Assembly: GCA_014281115.1 (NCBI GenBank)
Contig: JACONQ010000001.1
Span: 1,674,001 to 1,738,000, forward strand
DNA from: Laburnicola sp. R22_1
Lineage: Eukaryota; Ascomycota; Dothideomycetes; Pleosporales; Didymosphaeriaceae
Direction of reading: 5' to 3'
DNA length: 64,000 nt
The position numbers were made by a program, and so were the translations under genes. Below, in pieces: positions 45,626 through 58,204 of this stretch (the first letter of the stretch is position 1; each line of letters begins with the position of its first letter). Below the pieces are notes generated by a model. The model was not told where the DNA came from. It ran no database searches and worked only from the letters and a program-made list of their open reading frames with translations.

Positions 45626-46298
45626 TCAAACAATGCGCGCTGGAAAAGACAGAAACGATAAAGGATGGGTGCGATAGGTTGGTAAATGAGGGAACGCATT
45701 TTTGCCGCCGGTTCGCTTGCAAATGTCGTTCAGATGCCCAACTATGTATTGCTCAGCGTCTCTGTCTTCGGGTGTACTGCCACGCGCTGGAAATTTATGC
45801 GTCAGGTCCGTTTTAAGTATACTGTCGTCCGACAAGGTTATTTTGGCGTCATGTGCCGAGCGTGCCAGAGCGACCGCTGATCGTCGAGGTCCCAAGTCCA
45901 GGTCGTCATATCGAAGGAAAGTGGTTGTAGAAAGTACAGATTCGTCGCCCGCAACATTAAGCAATAGCGCCAGGGCATCTTGCATATGCTTATGCCTGGC
46001 ATGCAGGGAGTCGTATATCGTGAGTAAATCGAAGTCCAAAGTAGGCTTGTCCGAAACGCGCAGTTTCTAAGCGAAGCAAAGTCGTCAAGTCGTAAATGCT
46101 CCGAGACGGAAAACCCAGGAGAAACACAGGAAAGGAAGAAGATTTTTGACACAAGGAAAGGTCCACTGTAAAGGAGGGTGTAATATTGTGCGCAAGGTAG
46201 TTCCATCATACCTCGACTCGGAAATAATGGATGTCAAGGTCGCGGCATCGACACCACAACTCCAGAAAAGGACTGCGTGCCTCAAAGCTGCGGACCAT
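45626..46298 (-). CDS. Unrecognised two-exon gene directly downstream of stuA
   Basis: A 147-codon frame (46066-45626) with coding-like composition reads KLRVSDKPTLDFDLLTIYDS, then HMQDALALLLNVAGDE, and ends PLSFLSFPARIV-stop. An AG stands exactly before it. A donor GTATGA at 46211 joins it in frame to a 29-codon exon beginning at ATG 46298 (MVRSFEARSPFLELWCRCRD), through a 145-bp intron that holds no stop-free alternative. The product is 175 residues, with no signal peptide or membrane segment; helices are likely around DFDLLTIYDSLHARHKHMQDAL. I do not recognise the family. The start is only 60 bp past the stuA stop and in the same frame, so the 5' end may be wrong. The second exon is the firmer part. 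Confidence 0.45.
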
Positions 46299-46358
46299 GT
46301 CTATTGCGAGTTTGTAAGTGGCAAGAATACCACATAAACACTTTTGGAAGGAGGTAGG

Positions 46359-48406
46359 TTATCTGCGGCCACGCTGTGTTGTCATAGTGCGTGCACGCTG
46401 CAGGCCTGAATTGGGATCTTGCCCATACGGCGGAGCGACTGCGCCGCCATCCATGGTCTTTCGCCTCTTTAGACCGTCAATGTCTTCGTTTTGGACACTG
46501 CCTGGTCGGCCGTAGGGGTCCTCGTCCTCGTCCCGGCCACGTTTCCCAGGTGCCACGCCGTTTGGAGCATACGCTTGGCTGGGATACTGGGACACGGACC
46601 CAGGCGGTGGGTAGCTGTCCGGTGGTGCGTTGCCGTTGGTAGAACGCGTGTCACTCATAACATTATACAAGTTGCTAGAAGGACCGCTTTGGCGCTGGGG
46701 CGTCGGATAACCCGAAGTCCACTGTGTCTGACCCGTCGTAGTCGTACGTGGAGTTTGACGACCAGATCCATTCTGGTGAGGCGAACCCGTCATCTCTGGT
46801 GACAAGTGAGGATGCTCACCTGTGATCGGACCAGGACCCGGGGCGGCATTATAGGCATAAGGTGCTCGATTGCTATTGTAAGGCGGGTTCGTATGCGTGT
46901 ACTCGTGGTCATTGTCACCCTCGTCCGCAGCATTTGCTTGGTTCACAGAGCCGTCGTTGTGGGTCAAGATACCATCGACGGGCTTTACATCGCCTTGGTC
47001 TGGAGCTCGAGCAGGCGGAGCCATTTCTGACTTCGGGTAACCCATCATTTGTTGCGATTGGGTGTGATATTGAGGAGGCTGAGAAGGCGTTGCCGAATAC
47101 ATTGGTCGTGAACTATCGTAGCTTTGGGCTGTCTGATAAGACATACCTGGCTGTACGGACCCGGGGGGCGTGCTTGCAGGGGTGGTTGGCACCGAACGAG
47201 TATTGCTTAGACCGGTATCAATAGACAATGGTTGGTTCCCTGCGACATTTTGACCGTTGGCATTACTCCACTCGTATGCTTGTCCTGGATTGCCCATGCC
47301 CATAATGCTTGACGCACTCGTGGGAGGTGTTGGGAACGTGTGAGCACGGTCGAGGCCAGGACGCCCTGTAGCTGGGTGCGGTTGAATAGCATGCGGAGGT
47401 TGGGACATGGCCGCCCCTACTGGGTTGCTCATCGAATGATGATGGTGTAGCGCCGGTGGTTGCGACGTTGCCGGTCCATTGAGATACCGATTGGACTGCA
47501 TAGGGTCAGGTCTCCGGTTACGATCTACAGCAGCCATGGCAGCGCCGCCTACACTTGTCCTCTGCTGATTAGAGGGATGATAGAGGAGCGCCCCAATATC
47601 ATGCACAAAGAGCGGGTATAGTTGTTCTGTGATCTTCTCCTTGTTTGCGAATTCTAGAGCTCGTTCAAACGGTATCCTGTTACGGGTTACTATCGGACCG
47701 CACAGAGCGCTCAACGAAAGCTTACCAGACACCCTTCAAGTGCATGGGGCCAATCTTGACCACGTGTCTCGTCTTTTCGCTTTTCAAGATACCGTCACGA
47801 CGTCCGCGAGTCATTCCAGCAACATTCAAGAGCTTTGTGCCGTTTATCATGGCATTATCTGATTTCGTTAGCTGCGGCTTGGAATAGTTAAGGCGCAAGA
47901 ATAATGACCTTCACGTCTGGCTACACACACGCCTTTGGCCTCTACCTGAAAGCAAAGACTGCCCTCGTCTTCCCACAGGGTAGCAGTCACCCTGGGTTTC
48001 ATCCCTGGGGGTGCAATTTGTCCAGTGTGATCGAAGTTCTGAGATTGATAATTCTGTGAGCCGGGGAGAGATGAGGGAGGGGCACTGGAGGTCATTGCTA
48101 AGGATCTTAGTATGCATCGTGCGTTGGAGTCCAGCAACACTCACCAGGGAGATGTATCGATTGAGGAACCAGAGCATTACTCATCGATGAGGACGCGGGT
48201 AGTTGGGGTGGAACACCGCCATAATAGCCATTGGGCGGATAACCAGGCGGCCCAGAACCGTACTGAGGTCCAGGTGGAAGCAATGAAGACTGGGGAGGAT
48301 ACGAGTAATGAGACAGACTTCCTGGTGCGGCCGAAACCGGCGCGTGGGCAGTTGCAGCAGACATTTGCGATTGATGCACGTCGGAATACGATTGCATCTG
48401 GTTCAT
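46359..48406 (-). CDS. stuA: APSES transcription factor StuA
   Basis: Four exons (48406-48145, 48097-47909, 47858-47726, 47676-46359; introns of 47, 50 and 49 bp) encode 633 residues from the family-type start [12 protein letters not shown]. The APSES DNA-binding domain spans about 121-228: [71 protein letters not shown] and [17 protein letters not shown], all rebuilt across three introns. The C-terminal part is Pro/Ser/Gln/Asn-rich, with nuclear-signal-like [10 protein letters not shown] and LKRRKT near the end. Known role: regulates conidiation, cell pattern and, in several plant pathogens, effector expression; it binds WCGCGWNM sites. The minus-strand sequence ACGCGAAA near 49156-49165, about 750 bp upstream, fits that consensus, so autoregulation is possible. 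The frame stays open for 154 codons upstream of this ATG without another ATG. Confidence 0.93.
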
Positions 48407-48868
48407 GCTGTTGTAGCCCTCAGTGGGATAGCCGTAGCTTTGCTGAGTACCGTACGTGGAGCCTTGGTGCGACGGCACATTCAATGGCTGGCAGTGGCGA
48501 TTGATCGACTGTGGGGCCTGCTCCGGCGACGGTGTTTTGAAGCCCGTATGGCCGTTGACCGAGGCGGCGTAGGACGTGTTCGAACTGGCACTGCCGTTGT
48601 CAATCGACGACGCGCTAAAAGACCCACCCCTAGGCGACGAGGAAGTGGAGGATGCGCTCGCGTGCGGTTGTATCTGCGGCAGTGTCGGTAAACGCTCGCT
48701 GGGCACTGTAGGTTTCGCCGAGTAGTGGGAATTGTACCAGGTGTCGACCGGGCCTCGGGCGTGGACCGACGAGATGGATGGCAGTGGCTGAGCCAGCTTT
48801 ACGGTATTGACAGACACGGTGATACGCTGCGGTGTGATCGAGAAATTTCCTTGCGGAGATTTCTCGAG
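48407..48868 (-). other. AUG-less in-frame extension upstream of stuA
   Basis: 154 codons stay open and in frame with stuA from just after a TGA at 48871-48869 to the MNQ start. No ATG occurs in this stretch on the coding strand. The sequence looks coding: it contains ARGPVDTWYNSHYSAKPTVP, ERLPTLPQIQPHASAS and TGFKTPSPEQAPQS, of the same Ser/Pro/Gln style as the rest of StuA. Either an upstream exon supplies the start, or a non-AUG codon is used, or this is a leader that is open by chance. Confidence 0.55.
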
Positions 48869-51800
48869 TCAATGTCTAGATAACCGAGATGGTTGATGGA
48901 CGGAAACGGGTAGGCAGTGCTCTACAGCAGTAGGTTGCAGAATCTGCGCACGTAGCCGGAGATATAGCTGGCTGCTGTTATAGCTTGACGCGGCGTGGTT
49001 GACGAGCGAATTCCTACACCGCAAGTCAATTGTTTGCTCTCAACAAGGTCTTATCGGTCAAGTGCAGGCGGGCCAACGAAACGCGGCTAAACACGTGGGC
49101 AAACAAAGCGAACGGCTACGCGCGCACGAACTTGTACGGAGAGGACGGCGGGTTTTCGCGTTTCGCGCTGCAGAAACGGTGGTACGGAAACATGTGCAAC
49201 ACTGACCGGAAGATTCGCAAGCAGGCCGAAGCAGGAATGCGTAGGTAGCCACCTGAATGAACGCTAAACAATGCTGAAGGACAAAAAAGCACGTCGTTAC
49301 GTCGTCGCGGTCGTCAAGCCGGAAGAGCTCGCGGAACTGCTGATGCTTTTACGGTCGTTTCAAAACACGCACAGAGGCAGCGCAGGCAGGCAGAAAGACG
49401 AGCGGCAGAAACGAGCGGCCACGGTCGGCATACACTGAGGGTGCGCGACCTGGGCGTCGTCTCCGGTCGTAACGTCGTCGCGCTCGTTAGCTGCGGGCCG
49501 AGCACTAGAGATGCTGGGCTGAGTGCTGCGGCGCGGGGCAACAACAACACTGCGCGTCGGGGCGTCAGCACGAGCTCAGGCAGACAATGAAAACGAGAAC
49601 ATGGACGAGGCACCCGCGGCGGCGAAGAGGGAAATAGCTGGTAGGACCGTGTAGCAGACCAGCAGGCTCTTCGCAGCTGCTGCGGCGGGGGGGAGCGGAC
49701 GTGTAGAGGCAGCGGTGGTTGGGATGTGGTCGGACGCTAGCGCCGAGCGGCGACGAGACAAGATAGGCGAATGAATGGCGGGCGTTCGCTGGGTCGTCGA
49801 GGCACGGGGGGCATGCGGGACCGGGAAGGCAGGGAGACTATGCACTCACCCAATGGCTCCACGAGCGGACCGACTGCGAGGCGGGAGCCTTCAGCGACGA
49901 GTGCTGGAACGGAGGTTGGTGAAGGAGTCGGTCTCGACGGCGATGCTGCAGTGCAGGATTCTCTGCAGGCTCGAAAAGCAGGCAGGCAGGCCGCAGCTAA
50001 GAGGGCTGACCGAGACAGGCGAGGCGCGCACAGCCCGCGGTGCAATCTGACCGGGATGGCTGTCTTCGTGGACAGCGGCCAGGGCTCGCTTTCGCCAGCC
50101 GGAGCGCACGAACGCCGCGGGGGCTCTTGCGTTGCTGCTGCGTGGGCGGGACGGCGCGAGTTTGCAGCGGCAGCAGCAGGGCAGCAGCACAGGAGCAGCA
50201 GTGCAGTGCAGGGTGTGGGCGTGGGCGTGGGCGAGGCAGACGCAGAGCACGATGAAGCGGGTGCGGCGAGCGCAGGTCCTCTGTCCTAAAAGACGGGTGG
50301 AGATCTCTGGGGATGCTCACGGCGGCGCACTGCCTCGCCAGCCCGTCCGGACAATCTAAAATCAATTCGGGCTTGGTGGCAGCGTGAGCAGAGGATGGGG
50401 GGTGGGCCGGCCGGCCTACGCACCCTGCCTGGCCCGAGAGGTTAGTCCCCGTGAAGAGGCAGAGCGTTTCGCACCTGTAGGAGCACGGACGAGAGCATGG
50501 AGCGCGCTGACTGGGCTGATGGCCCGACAAGGGCAGAGACATGGGACGAGCGGCAGGGACAGGGCCGCGACGTGTCTACACAGGACAGCGAAGCAACCAC
50601 CTCTGCACACAAGCGAGCGACTCCACCACCAGCACCGGCACCAGCCACCTGATGGCGAGGGACGTGGACACTGGGCCAGGGCCGCGACTGGACGAAAGCA
50701 CAGCAGACCACACCAGAGCCGACTCCCCGCTGCTCTGTTTTGTTTTGGCCACCCTGCCCATCCCCATCCTCAGTACCCTAGCCCACCACAAGCCTCGACG
50801 GACGGTGGAAGCGCGAACGACCAGGCTTAGCGGGCGTCTACCTCTTCGACAACTTCGCTGGCGCTTCGGCTAGCCTCTCGATAGGGAGCGGACGGCTGAA
50901 TGGAGTCGGCCACTCAGCGCAGCCGGAGAAATTCCTCGCAATAGTCGCGGTCCAGCTCCGATAGCCTGTAGGGCCTGTAGGCTGTTGTCATGTCAAACTG
51001 TTGACCATGGCTGAGGCGTCCCTCCGGCCCCCGTCCGAATGGGTAGATACTGGACTGGCGTTTACATGCCCTATTGCAGCGGCCAGGGTGGCCATGTGCA
51101 ACCGGACAGCGACTGCTGTGCAGTCTGTACTGTAGGGTCCGATTTCTCGTTGAGCAACGCGTTACATAAGCTCTAGTCTACACGGGTGGTGCCCAGGTGC
51201 GCCAACCCGGCAGGTGATCGGAGAAGACCCCTGTCCGAAACGTTTGCCAGCGGGCCCAGAATCGCCTTTGCGGGTGGACAACGCTGTTGCGTTATGTGGA
51301 GCGCCAGACGCGATGATTTGCACCGCTTGGCGGGCTCGAGTCCAGAGACACCCGCGGCGAGACATGGACGGTGGACAGCTGGACAAAGCCACGTTCTCTC
51401 TCTGAAACGTGCGTGCTGCGAACTACCGGTACCGTCACGGCGTTGAACGAGCTGGCTCGCCCGTATTCCGCTTTCAAAACGGGCCTTGGTGCTCTGGACA
51501 GGCCAACAAGAGGACGACATGGCCAGAGCGTGGAGCACAGCGCGCGTTCCATATCAGGCTAAAAGGCCGGGCTGCGATCCAACGACGGCACCGAAAGCAC
51601 GAGCAAGGATGTCGCCCCAAAACGAGCGGGATGGACGGACGGCAGGCCGTGCCCGCTCATCTTTGCAGTGTGCGGATGCGCCGTGGTTTGGCTGCTTTTT
51701 CGCGGACCGTCCTGCCTTCGCTCTCGCGTTGGCAGCCAGACACGGGGCCTCCAGCATCGCGTCCAGCGGAGACGGGCTCCAAGCGAGCATCCTCAGCGAG

Positions 51801-54800
51801 GGCGATGGTGCAACGTGGAGACTCGAGAGGGTGGCGATCATCTGGCAAGTCAGCATCGCGAATCAGTTGTGAGTTGCTCACGGCGCTTCCCTGGCCAAAC
51901 GTGCCGGATGTACCACAGGCTTGGGGTTGGCGTGGGACGCTGGAGGGCATGATAGGATGCGGCTGTTGCGGTGTATATGATGTGCTGGCGACGCTAGCTG
52001 CTTCCGGCTGGACAGCAAAGTCACGCTTCACGGCCTCCCAATCCTTCGCAGCGCACACGGCGACGTCCAATATTCAGACTCGTGTCTCGCGGCCATGGGG
52101 ACAGGTCGATAAGGCTCCAGGGCGTGTTGGGGGTGCACAAGCTGCTCGTCCGCCTGGCGCGCTGAAACATTGGCCGCGGTAGTCGTCGACGCGCCTTGGT
52201 GGCCACCATGCCTTCTACATACATATCGTCAACCACAGCAGGGACTCAGGGACCCCGGCGACGGCCATGTTCACAGCGGCATGACCCTGACTCATGATTT
52301 ACAACACGGCGCACGCGCAGTCCCGTCCTTGGGCTCGCGCCCGCCATGCGCTCGCCATGCGAACTGCGACAGCCGCGTAGGCTGGCCGCTGTAGCGTCCT
52401 CTGGACGTCAACATACATAAGGCGTTGTGAGACGTGGCAAAACGCCCCGACTGCGGCCAGCGCCCTTCCCACAGATGGCTGCGGGGGCGTCAGCATCCAG
52501 GAAGATCCGTCGTCACGCCCTCGACTTCGCCTTCTTGGGACGCACTTGGCTCGGAATCCAAACTCCCACCACTATGGCAGGACCGTGGCGGCCCCAAGCG
52601 ACCCGCCAGGAGCACTTTGTGCACCCTTGCCATGTATACACGGTACTGGAGGCTGGAGCACACCACAGTAGTGATAGTCATACGCGCTCGCGTGGGCTAA
52701 CGGACCCAGCAGATCAAATGCACAGGCAAGAATAAAGGTGCAGCGCAGCCGGCGCGATGTGAATGCGGATCGGGGAAAAGCCGTACCCGTCCGTGTCTAC
52801 ATGATACTTGCTGACCACCCTCGTGGCGAGATAGGAAAGTCGATGTATAAATTAAGCGCACACACGAGCAGTTGAAGAGGGGTCTATCCTCAGATACGGG
52901 GGGATCAGGTTGGACCCCTCCAGATGGTAGGCCTCAGACATCAGCTCATCAGAGTCCCAAGGGAGCCGGATGTGGGGACTGTGTTTCTGTCCGTCCAACA
53001 GAAGAGGGTACGCAATCTAGAATCGGAATCCGTGGGAGCATTGTGCTCTGATTGTGCCCGGACTTCTCAACAGCCGAGTCGGCGACGAGGCCGCCCGATG
53101 CAGCTTTCATCCATGATCATGTACATTTCAACAAAAGATGGATGGATGGATGTTCCAGGAAGCTCCACGGCTCGAGCGCGCCGCCATCAGCTGCAATCTG
53201 TCGGCCTGTGTTCCTGCAGCTGTGAGGCCATCCCGCATTCCGGGGCTGACGCTTAGACGCAACGTGGACATTCATTGGCCACATGCACAGCGGGTGAGTG
53301 CAGCTGGAACATGCGTGTGATGGAGCTGGATGCCTGCACCCTAGCGCGGGCCACTCCGCAACGCTAGGACCACACCCTTTCACCCTGGTGCACCCTGCCT
53401 GCGCTTCGAACATGACCTCAAACTGGCCTCCAGAGAGGCATGGTGCACAGTCACACACGACGCGTTGCCTTGCGATGCACGGCGCAGCGGCAGCATCGTC
53501 AGCGCGCTTCCTTGCGACGCTCTGCTCCCTCAACCCCGTGCTCCAACGTTCACCATGGTGCTGCGGCACGGGCAACGGATCGACAGATAGCCGTGCTGGC
53601 CAATGGCCGCGAGCCACGTCAAGTGCAGGCGGAGCCGTTATCGGGGACACGGACCCTCCTTGCAGTACGTAGCCGACAAGGGTCCACGACCATGATTCCG
53701 CCACTGGGCCCTTCCTTTGGATGCCTGGACCGGATCGCTTTTCTCGATGCTTGTCTCTTTCCCCTCACTCACTTTCGTGCCACCGAGGTCACCGACTGCC
53801 TCGCTCCCTTCCCTAGCGCCTTTGCCGGTCCATACTCTCCGTGAGACACGCTGCACGAGAATTGGACGCTGAAGTGAGGGGGAAATCCTTGCTGTTGCCG
53901 AAAAGAGGGTGCCCCAGTTTTGCCCATGACCCCTCAACACCATCGCTTGCACATGGGCCGTCCTCCTCTACACCGCCATTCTATTCTTGTGAAGGAGTCC
54001 GGTTGGATGGACAGGATATCGGTCCCAGCAAGACATGGCCACACGGTGCTTCGCCGCGCATTCTCTACCAGCTTCGGCAACATGGCCGCGAAGGCCTTGG
54101 CCTCCGCATACGTCGGCCGGCCTTGTTACAAAGACGCTTATCTACATCCGCCCTATTGCAGCATCGTGAAAGTCTCGCCTCTGAGCGGCTTGCCAGCTTG
54201 CAGAGCCGAAGCGACAAGCGGCTCTGCTTCCCGCATGAGCACGACATAGCTGCATGCATCGCGCCTGCCGCCGTTACATCAGGGTTCACTACAGTCTTCT
54301 CTGAAGCAAGACTGTGCCCAAACTAACGAGATACAAAAGTGCTTTTGGGTCAAGCTTGGCCGCTACATACAGAGTATAATATCTCCAGCCCCGTCAATAA
54401 AACCTTCTCTAGGCAGGTGCTCCGCCTGAACAGGCGTTCTAAGCATCGACGCGGCGGAATATTGAATGTTGGGCAGGATGCATGTGCGCATTCTGCCTGT
54501 TTGTATGTGCTCGGTTTTGCCTACGAAGCATGAAAGCACACTACACATTGGAAGCGGGCGCTCAGGGTAGATTCGATTCGACTATTAGTCTACAGTAATG
54601 TTTAGCATTCACAGTGATCTTCGGCCTGCAGCCGTTATCGAAGTTTGATATCAACTACTCGGCTTCTCGGGTCCTACCCTGTCGCGATGCGAATCATACT
54701 GAAGATCTTTGCGCCGTCGCTTGGGTCCGGCAATCAACAACCATCGTCTACTGAGTAGCGCGATCCGACTAAACCTCTGCGCTCGAAACGAGATTGTGTA

Positions 54801-56144
54801 TAAACATGTGCAAGGTAGACATATGACTAACTTACCACAACGATCATGTCCAGCCGATGTCTCTCCACTCTACCAGCCACCAGAGGTGGCGGAGGACACC
54901 CGTGTGGTTCCCATGTCTTCAGGGACTGAGACGGTGAATATGGCTAAGAAGATGGTTCTCACTAAGTACCGCGGACCGAAAGCTTCTTTACAATTTTGGT
55001 GTCGCAGCAGCGCAAAGGGTTATCGAGTCCGGGACGTTAGGCCTGGCGTGCATGTGCTGTGAAGCTTATTAACTAACTTATCATTATTGCACATTAGTCT
55101 ACAGTTATTCAACCGTACTTCACATTCGGGGAGAAGAGGTTTCACCTTTTCCGTGACGTCGGAGTCATCTTTCTCTCGCAAGCCCGTAAGAACACATCCA
55201 CAGCTTGCATCAAGTCACAGGAAGGGACCTGCGCCCGCGCCCTGGCTGAATCTTCGGTAGACTATCGTCTTCACAGGCACAGCACATGCAACGCTTTGGC
55301 TTACGTCGCGGGACTTCAGCAGTCATGATTTCAAAACGATGACGTGGAGGAGCCCAAGTCAAGGCACTGCCTGCTGCCGTTGGCGGGAGATCTACCGTGC
55401 ATGCATCGTCGTCGACGCACGGTGTTGTACGTTGCAGTAGGCGTCGCGGATATGTACTGCACGATTCAGCCTTCGGGGTCAATTGGCCTGCAGGCGAGTC
55501 ACTTTGTCTTTTGCCCTGAAACAAATCGATGATCACAACATCACCTTAGTATGCGCAAGAATGCATAAGACAGTTGATCCCATCTCAAGTAGCGTCTCAC
55601 GTATGTATTGTTCACATGCAGGCAACCAACCTTCGCAAGCGTGATGCGGGCAACGATCAAGTACGGAAATATTCGTCACCGGCCGTAAGGCGAATCAGCG
55701 TGTGGGGCGCAATACGGTGTACGAAGTACACCATTTTCGTGGTTCGCAAAAGCAATTCTTCGCTTTAGCCATCTACGGCGTCGCATTTTCGTTGATGGCT
55801 GCAATATCTGCCATGCCAGCCAACACGTCCACGTCGCCATTTCCCAAAACGTGCTCTGTGCGGCGCGATCTGCTTGCGCTGTGTGCTGTGTGTCGCTCCT
55901 GCTCGAATAGGCGAAAGGCTGAGCAGATGCAAATGCCGCCAAGCGTTTGCGTTACAAGGAGGAAACCTCCGGGCTTGAATATACTCACGACCCTCCAACT
56001 TCCCACAATACGGCCACTTTGACCTCACTCACCTTCTGCTTCCTACGAGAATAGACATCGATCCGCCGCTCCTGCTTCCGAACCACGGCAGGGACCCTGG
56101 CTGCCATCCACGGCCACCCTTCTCCGTCCTGTTCCTGTTCCAGC
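48869..56144. other. 7 kb GC-rich gene-free region upstream of stuA
   Basis: Between the stuA leader and the P450. Open frames of 100-260 codons occur on both strands and overlap, are Arg/Ala/Gly-rich, and show no family motif or splice support, as expected from GC-rich non-coding DNA. CAG-rich runs lie at about 50160-50215. A short frame, MFSFSLSA, starts at about 49602 on the minus strand and could be an upstream ORF in a long stuA leader. The right end is the P450 promoter. Confidence 0.45.
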
Positions 56145-58204
56145 ATGGCTTCTCTCCTCATTCTGGTCGTTGTGGTGTGCCTTCTCTGTATTCTCACCCC
56201 TCTCCAGCGTCTGTACACAAATTACAAACGTGCCAAACAAACTGGGTTACGCGTTCTCTTGGTTCCCGTCGATCCGCAGGGCGTTTTCTGGCCCATCGTG
56301 TCTCGAGCATGCGCTCCACTATTGCAACACTTCGCGTGGTGCAGGATTATTGATACGAGCTGGTCCTGGCAGGATGACGCGAGCCACCATGCAAAGTACG
56401 GCGAGACCTTCATCGTGGTCAGTCATGCCAGAAACATCATCTATACTAGCGACAAGATAGCCATTGATGAAGTGCTGGCGAACAGGAAGGTTTTCATCAA
56501 GCCAAAAATATATGGTGAGTGCGAGGAGATTGGTAGAGCATGTGGTAGAGCGATGCTGATGTGCGGATAGAGATCATGGATTTATTTGGGAAGAATGTGG
56601 ACACTGCAAGTTTCCTTTTCTTCTCATGTGCTCTTCCGACTACACCATCTGTCTATCTCCAGTGAAACATGACATAGGCGCTGTTCCTGCGGACACCCAA
56701 GACTCATCAAGCTGTGAGGAAATCAAGAGGACCCAACTCTAGTCACTTCCACACGCTTCACTAACGCAACCTAGGTAAACGGCGAAGAATGGACAAGGCA
56801 TCGAAAGATTACCGCTCCGTGCTTTAATGAAAGGGTTTCCAGCTTCGTTTGGGACGAGGCCATTCGACAATCCCAGTCCATGCTCGCTCATTGGCTTTCG
56901 CAACCTGCAGGTCGGGTATCAGGTATGGTTGACGACACTCGCATCATCGCTTTGCATGTTCTATATGCAGCTGGTTTCGGTGTCAAGCAAGACTTCCATG
57001 GTGGTGCTCGCAAACCAGCTCCTGGTCATCACCTCTCGCATCGTGACGCCCTGATGACGATTTTGAACAACCTGATTACCTCCATCACCGTAGCGCCTCG
57101 GGAATCTTTCTTTGATAGTATCCAGATAGTGCTAAGCTCACGCGTAAGCGGTGTTTTGCTAGCCGTGAAAGAGTTCCGACAGTATATGGATGAGGCCATA
57201 GCGTCAGAGAGAAAGTTGCAGTCGGAAGAGAATCGTGCACAGAAACACAACCTCATGAGCACGCTCATCCGCACGTCTGATCAAGCGAAAGCTGGCGGCC
57301 TCCACTCTACAGTGCAGTTGTCCGACGATGAGATAAAGGGCAACATCTTCATCTTCAATCTCGCGGGCCACGATACGACAGCGAACACGCTTGCCTATGC
57401 TTTCGCATTACTAGCGATTCATCCCGACATCCAAAATTGGGTCATCGAAGAAATCGACCAAGTTCTCGGAGATGGCTCGACCGCAAAATACGAGGACGCG
57501 TATCCACGGTTGAAACGAGTATTGGCTGTCATGGTAAGTAACCCGCAACAGTGAACACTTACGTCACCTAGTCTGCTCTCGCCCGTCTCAACCCATTTCC
57601 TCTCGACTCCCCGCGATGCAACTAACGCAAACAGTACGAGACTTTGCGCTTATATGGCCCGGTTACAACCATACCGCGTGGTGTAATCGGCCCCAATGCC
57701 CTCCTCACAGTCAGCAACCCGAACTCGACAAGTTCCGACTCAGAAACCACCACTCTCATCATCCCACCCAACACCGAGCTCGCCCTCAGCATGCACGCCA
57801 TGCACACTACACCCACAAACTACCCGGACCACAAAGTCTGGAACCCCAAGCGATGGATCGACTCCTCCGCATCCGCCCTACCACAATCCACCTCTTCCCC
57901 ATCCTCGCCATCGAAAGACGAAACCTTCGTCCACCTGAATCAAGGCTTCGTAGCCTGGTCCAGTGGCCCACGCATCTGCCCCGGCATGAAGTTCTCACAA
58001 GTGGAATTCGTAGGCGTGTTGAGTACGGTGCTGAAGAGGGCGTGGGTTGCGCCGAGCGTAAAGGGTGATGGCGAGGTTAGCGCGACGGCGGCTCGGAAGG
58101 AGATTCTAGCGTTGCTGAGGGATTCGGGGACGATTGGGGCGACGCTGTCGATGAAGAGGCCGGAGGAGCTGTGGCTTGAGGTTTCGAGGCGGGAGGTTGG
58201 ATAG
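56145..58204 (+). CDS. Cytochrome P450 monooxygenase
   Basis: Four exons (56145-56514, 56571-56605, 56775-57533, 57635-58204) encode 577 residues. An N-terminal anchor (ASLLILVVVVCLLCILTPL) places it in the ER membrane. P450 landmarks: helix C NGEEWTRHRKI with W-R for heme propionates, I-helix AGHDTT (332-337), the K-helix ExxR in YETLR (389-393), NPKRW as the PERF-like motif, and the heme loop WSSGPRICPGMKF with Cys503 as the iron ligand. Intron 2 is 169 bp and starts GCAAGT, a GC-AG intron; its 3' end has CACTAAC then CCTAG. All invariant residues are present, so the enzyme is probably active. The substrate is unknown and no biosynthetic cluster surrounds it. Exon 2 is only 35 bp. Confidence 0.9.

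Noticed and set aside
51409..52182. 257-codon plus-strand frame upstream of stuA
   Set aside because: It is Arg/Ala/Gly-rich and does not open with a credible leader. Equally long frames run antisense, typical of GC-rich non-coding DNA.
54819..55062. 80-codon plus-strand frame from an ATG near 54820
   Set aside because: Composition is plausible, but there is no motif and no promoter or splice evidence. Not reported as a gene.
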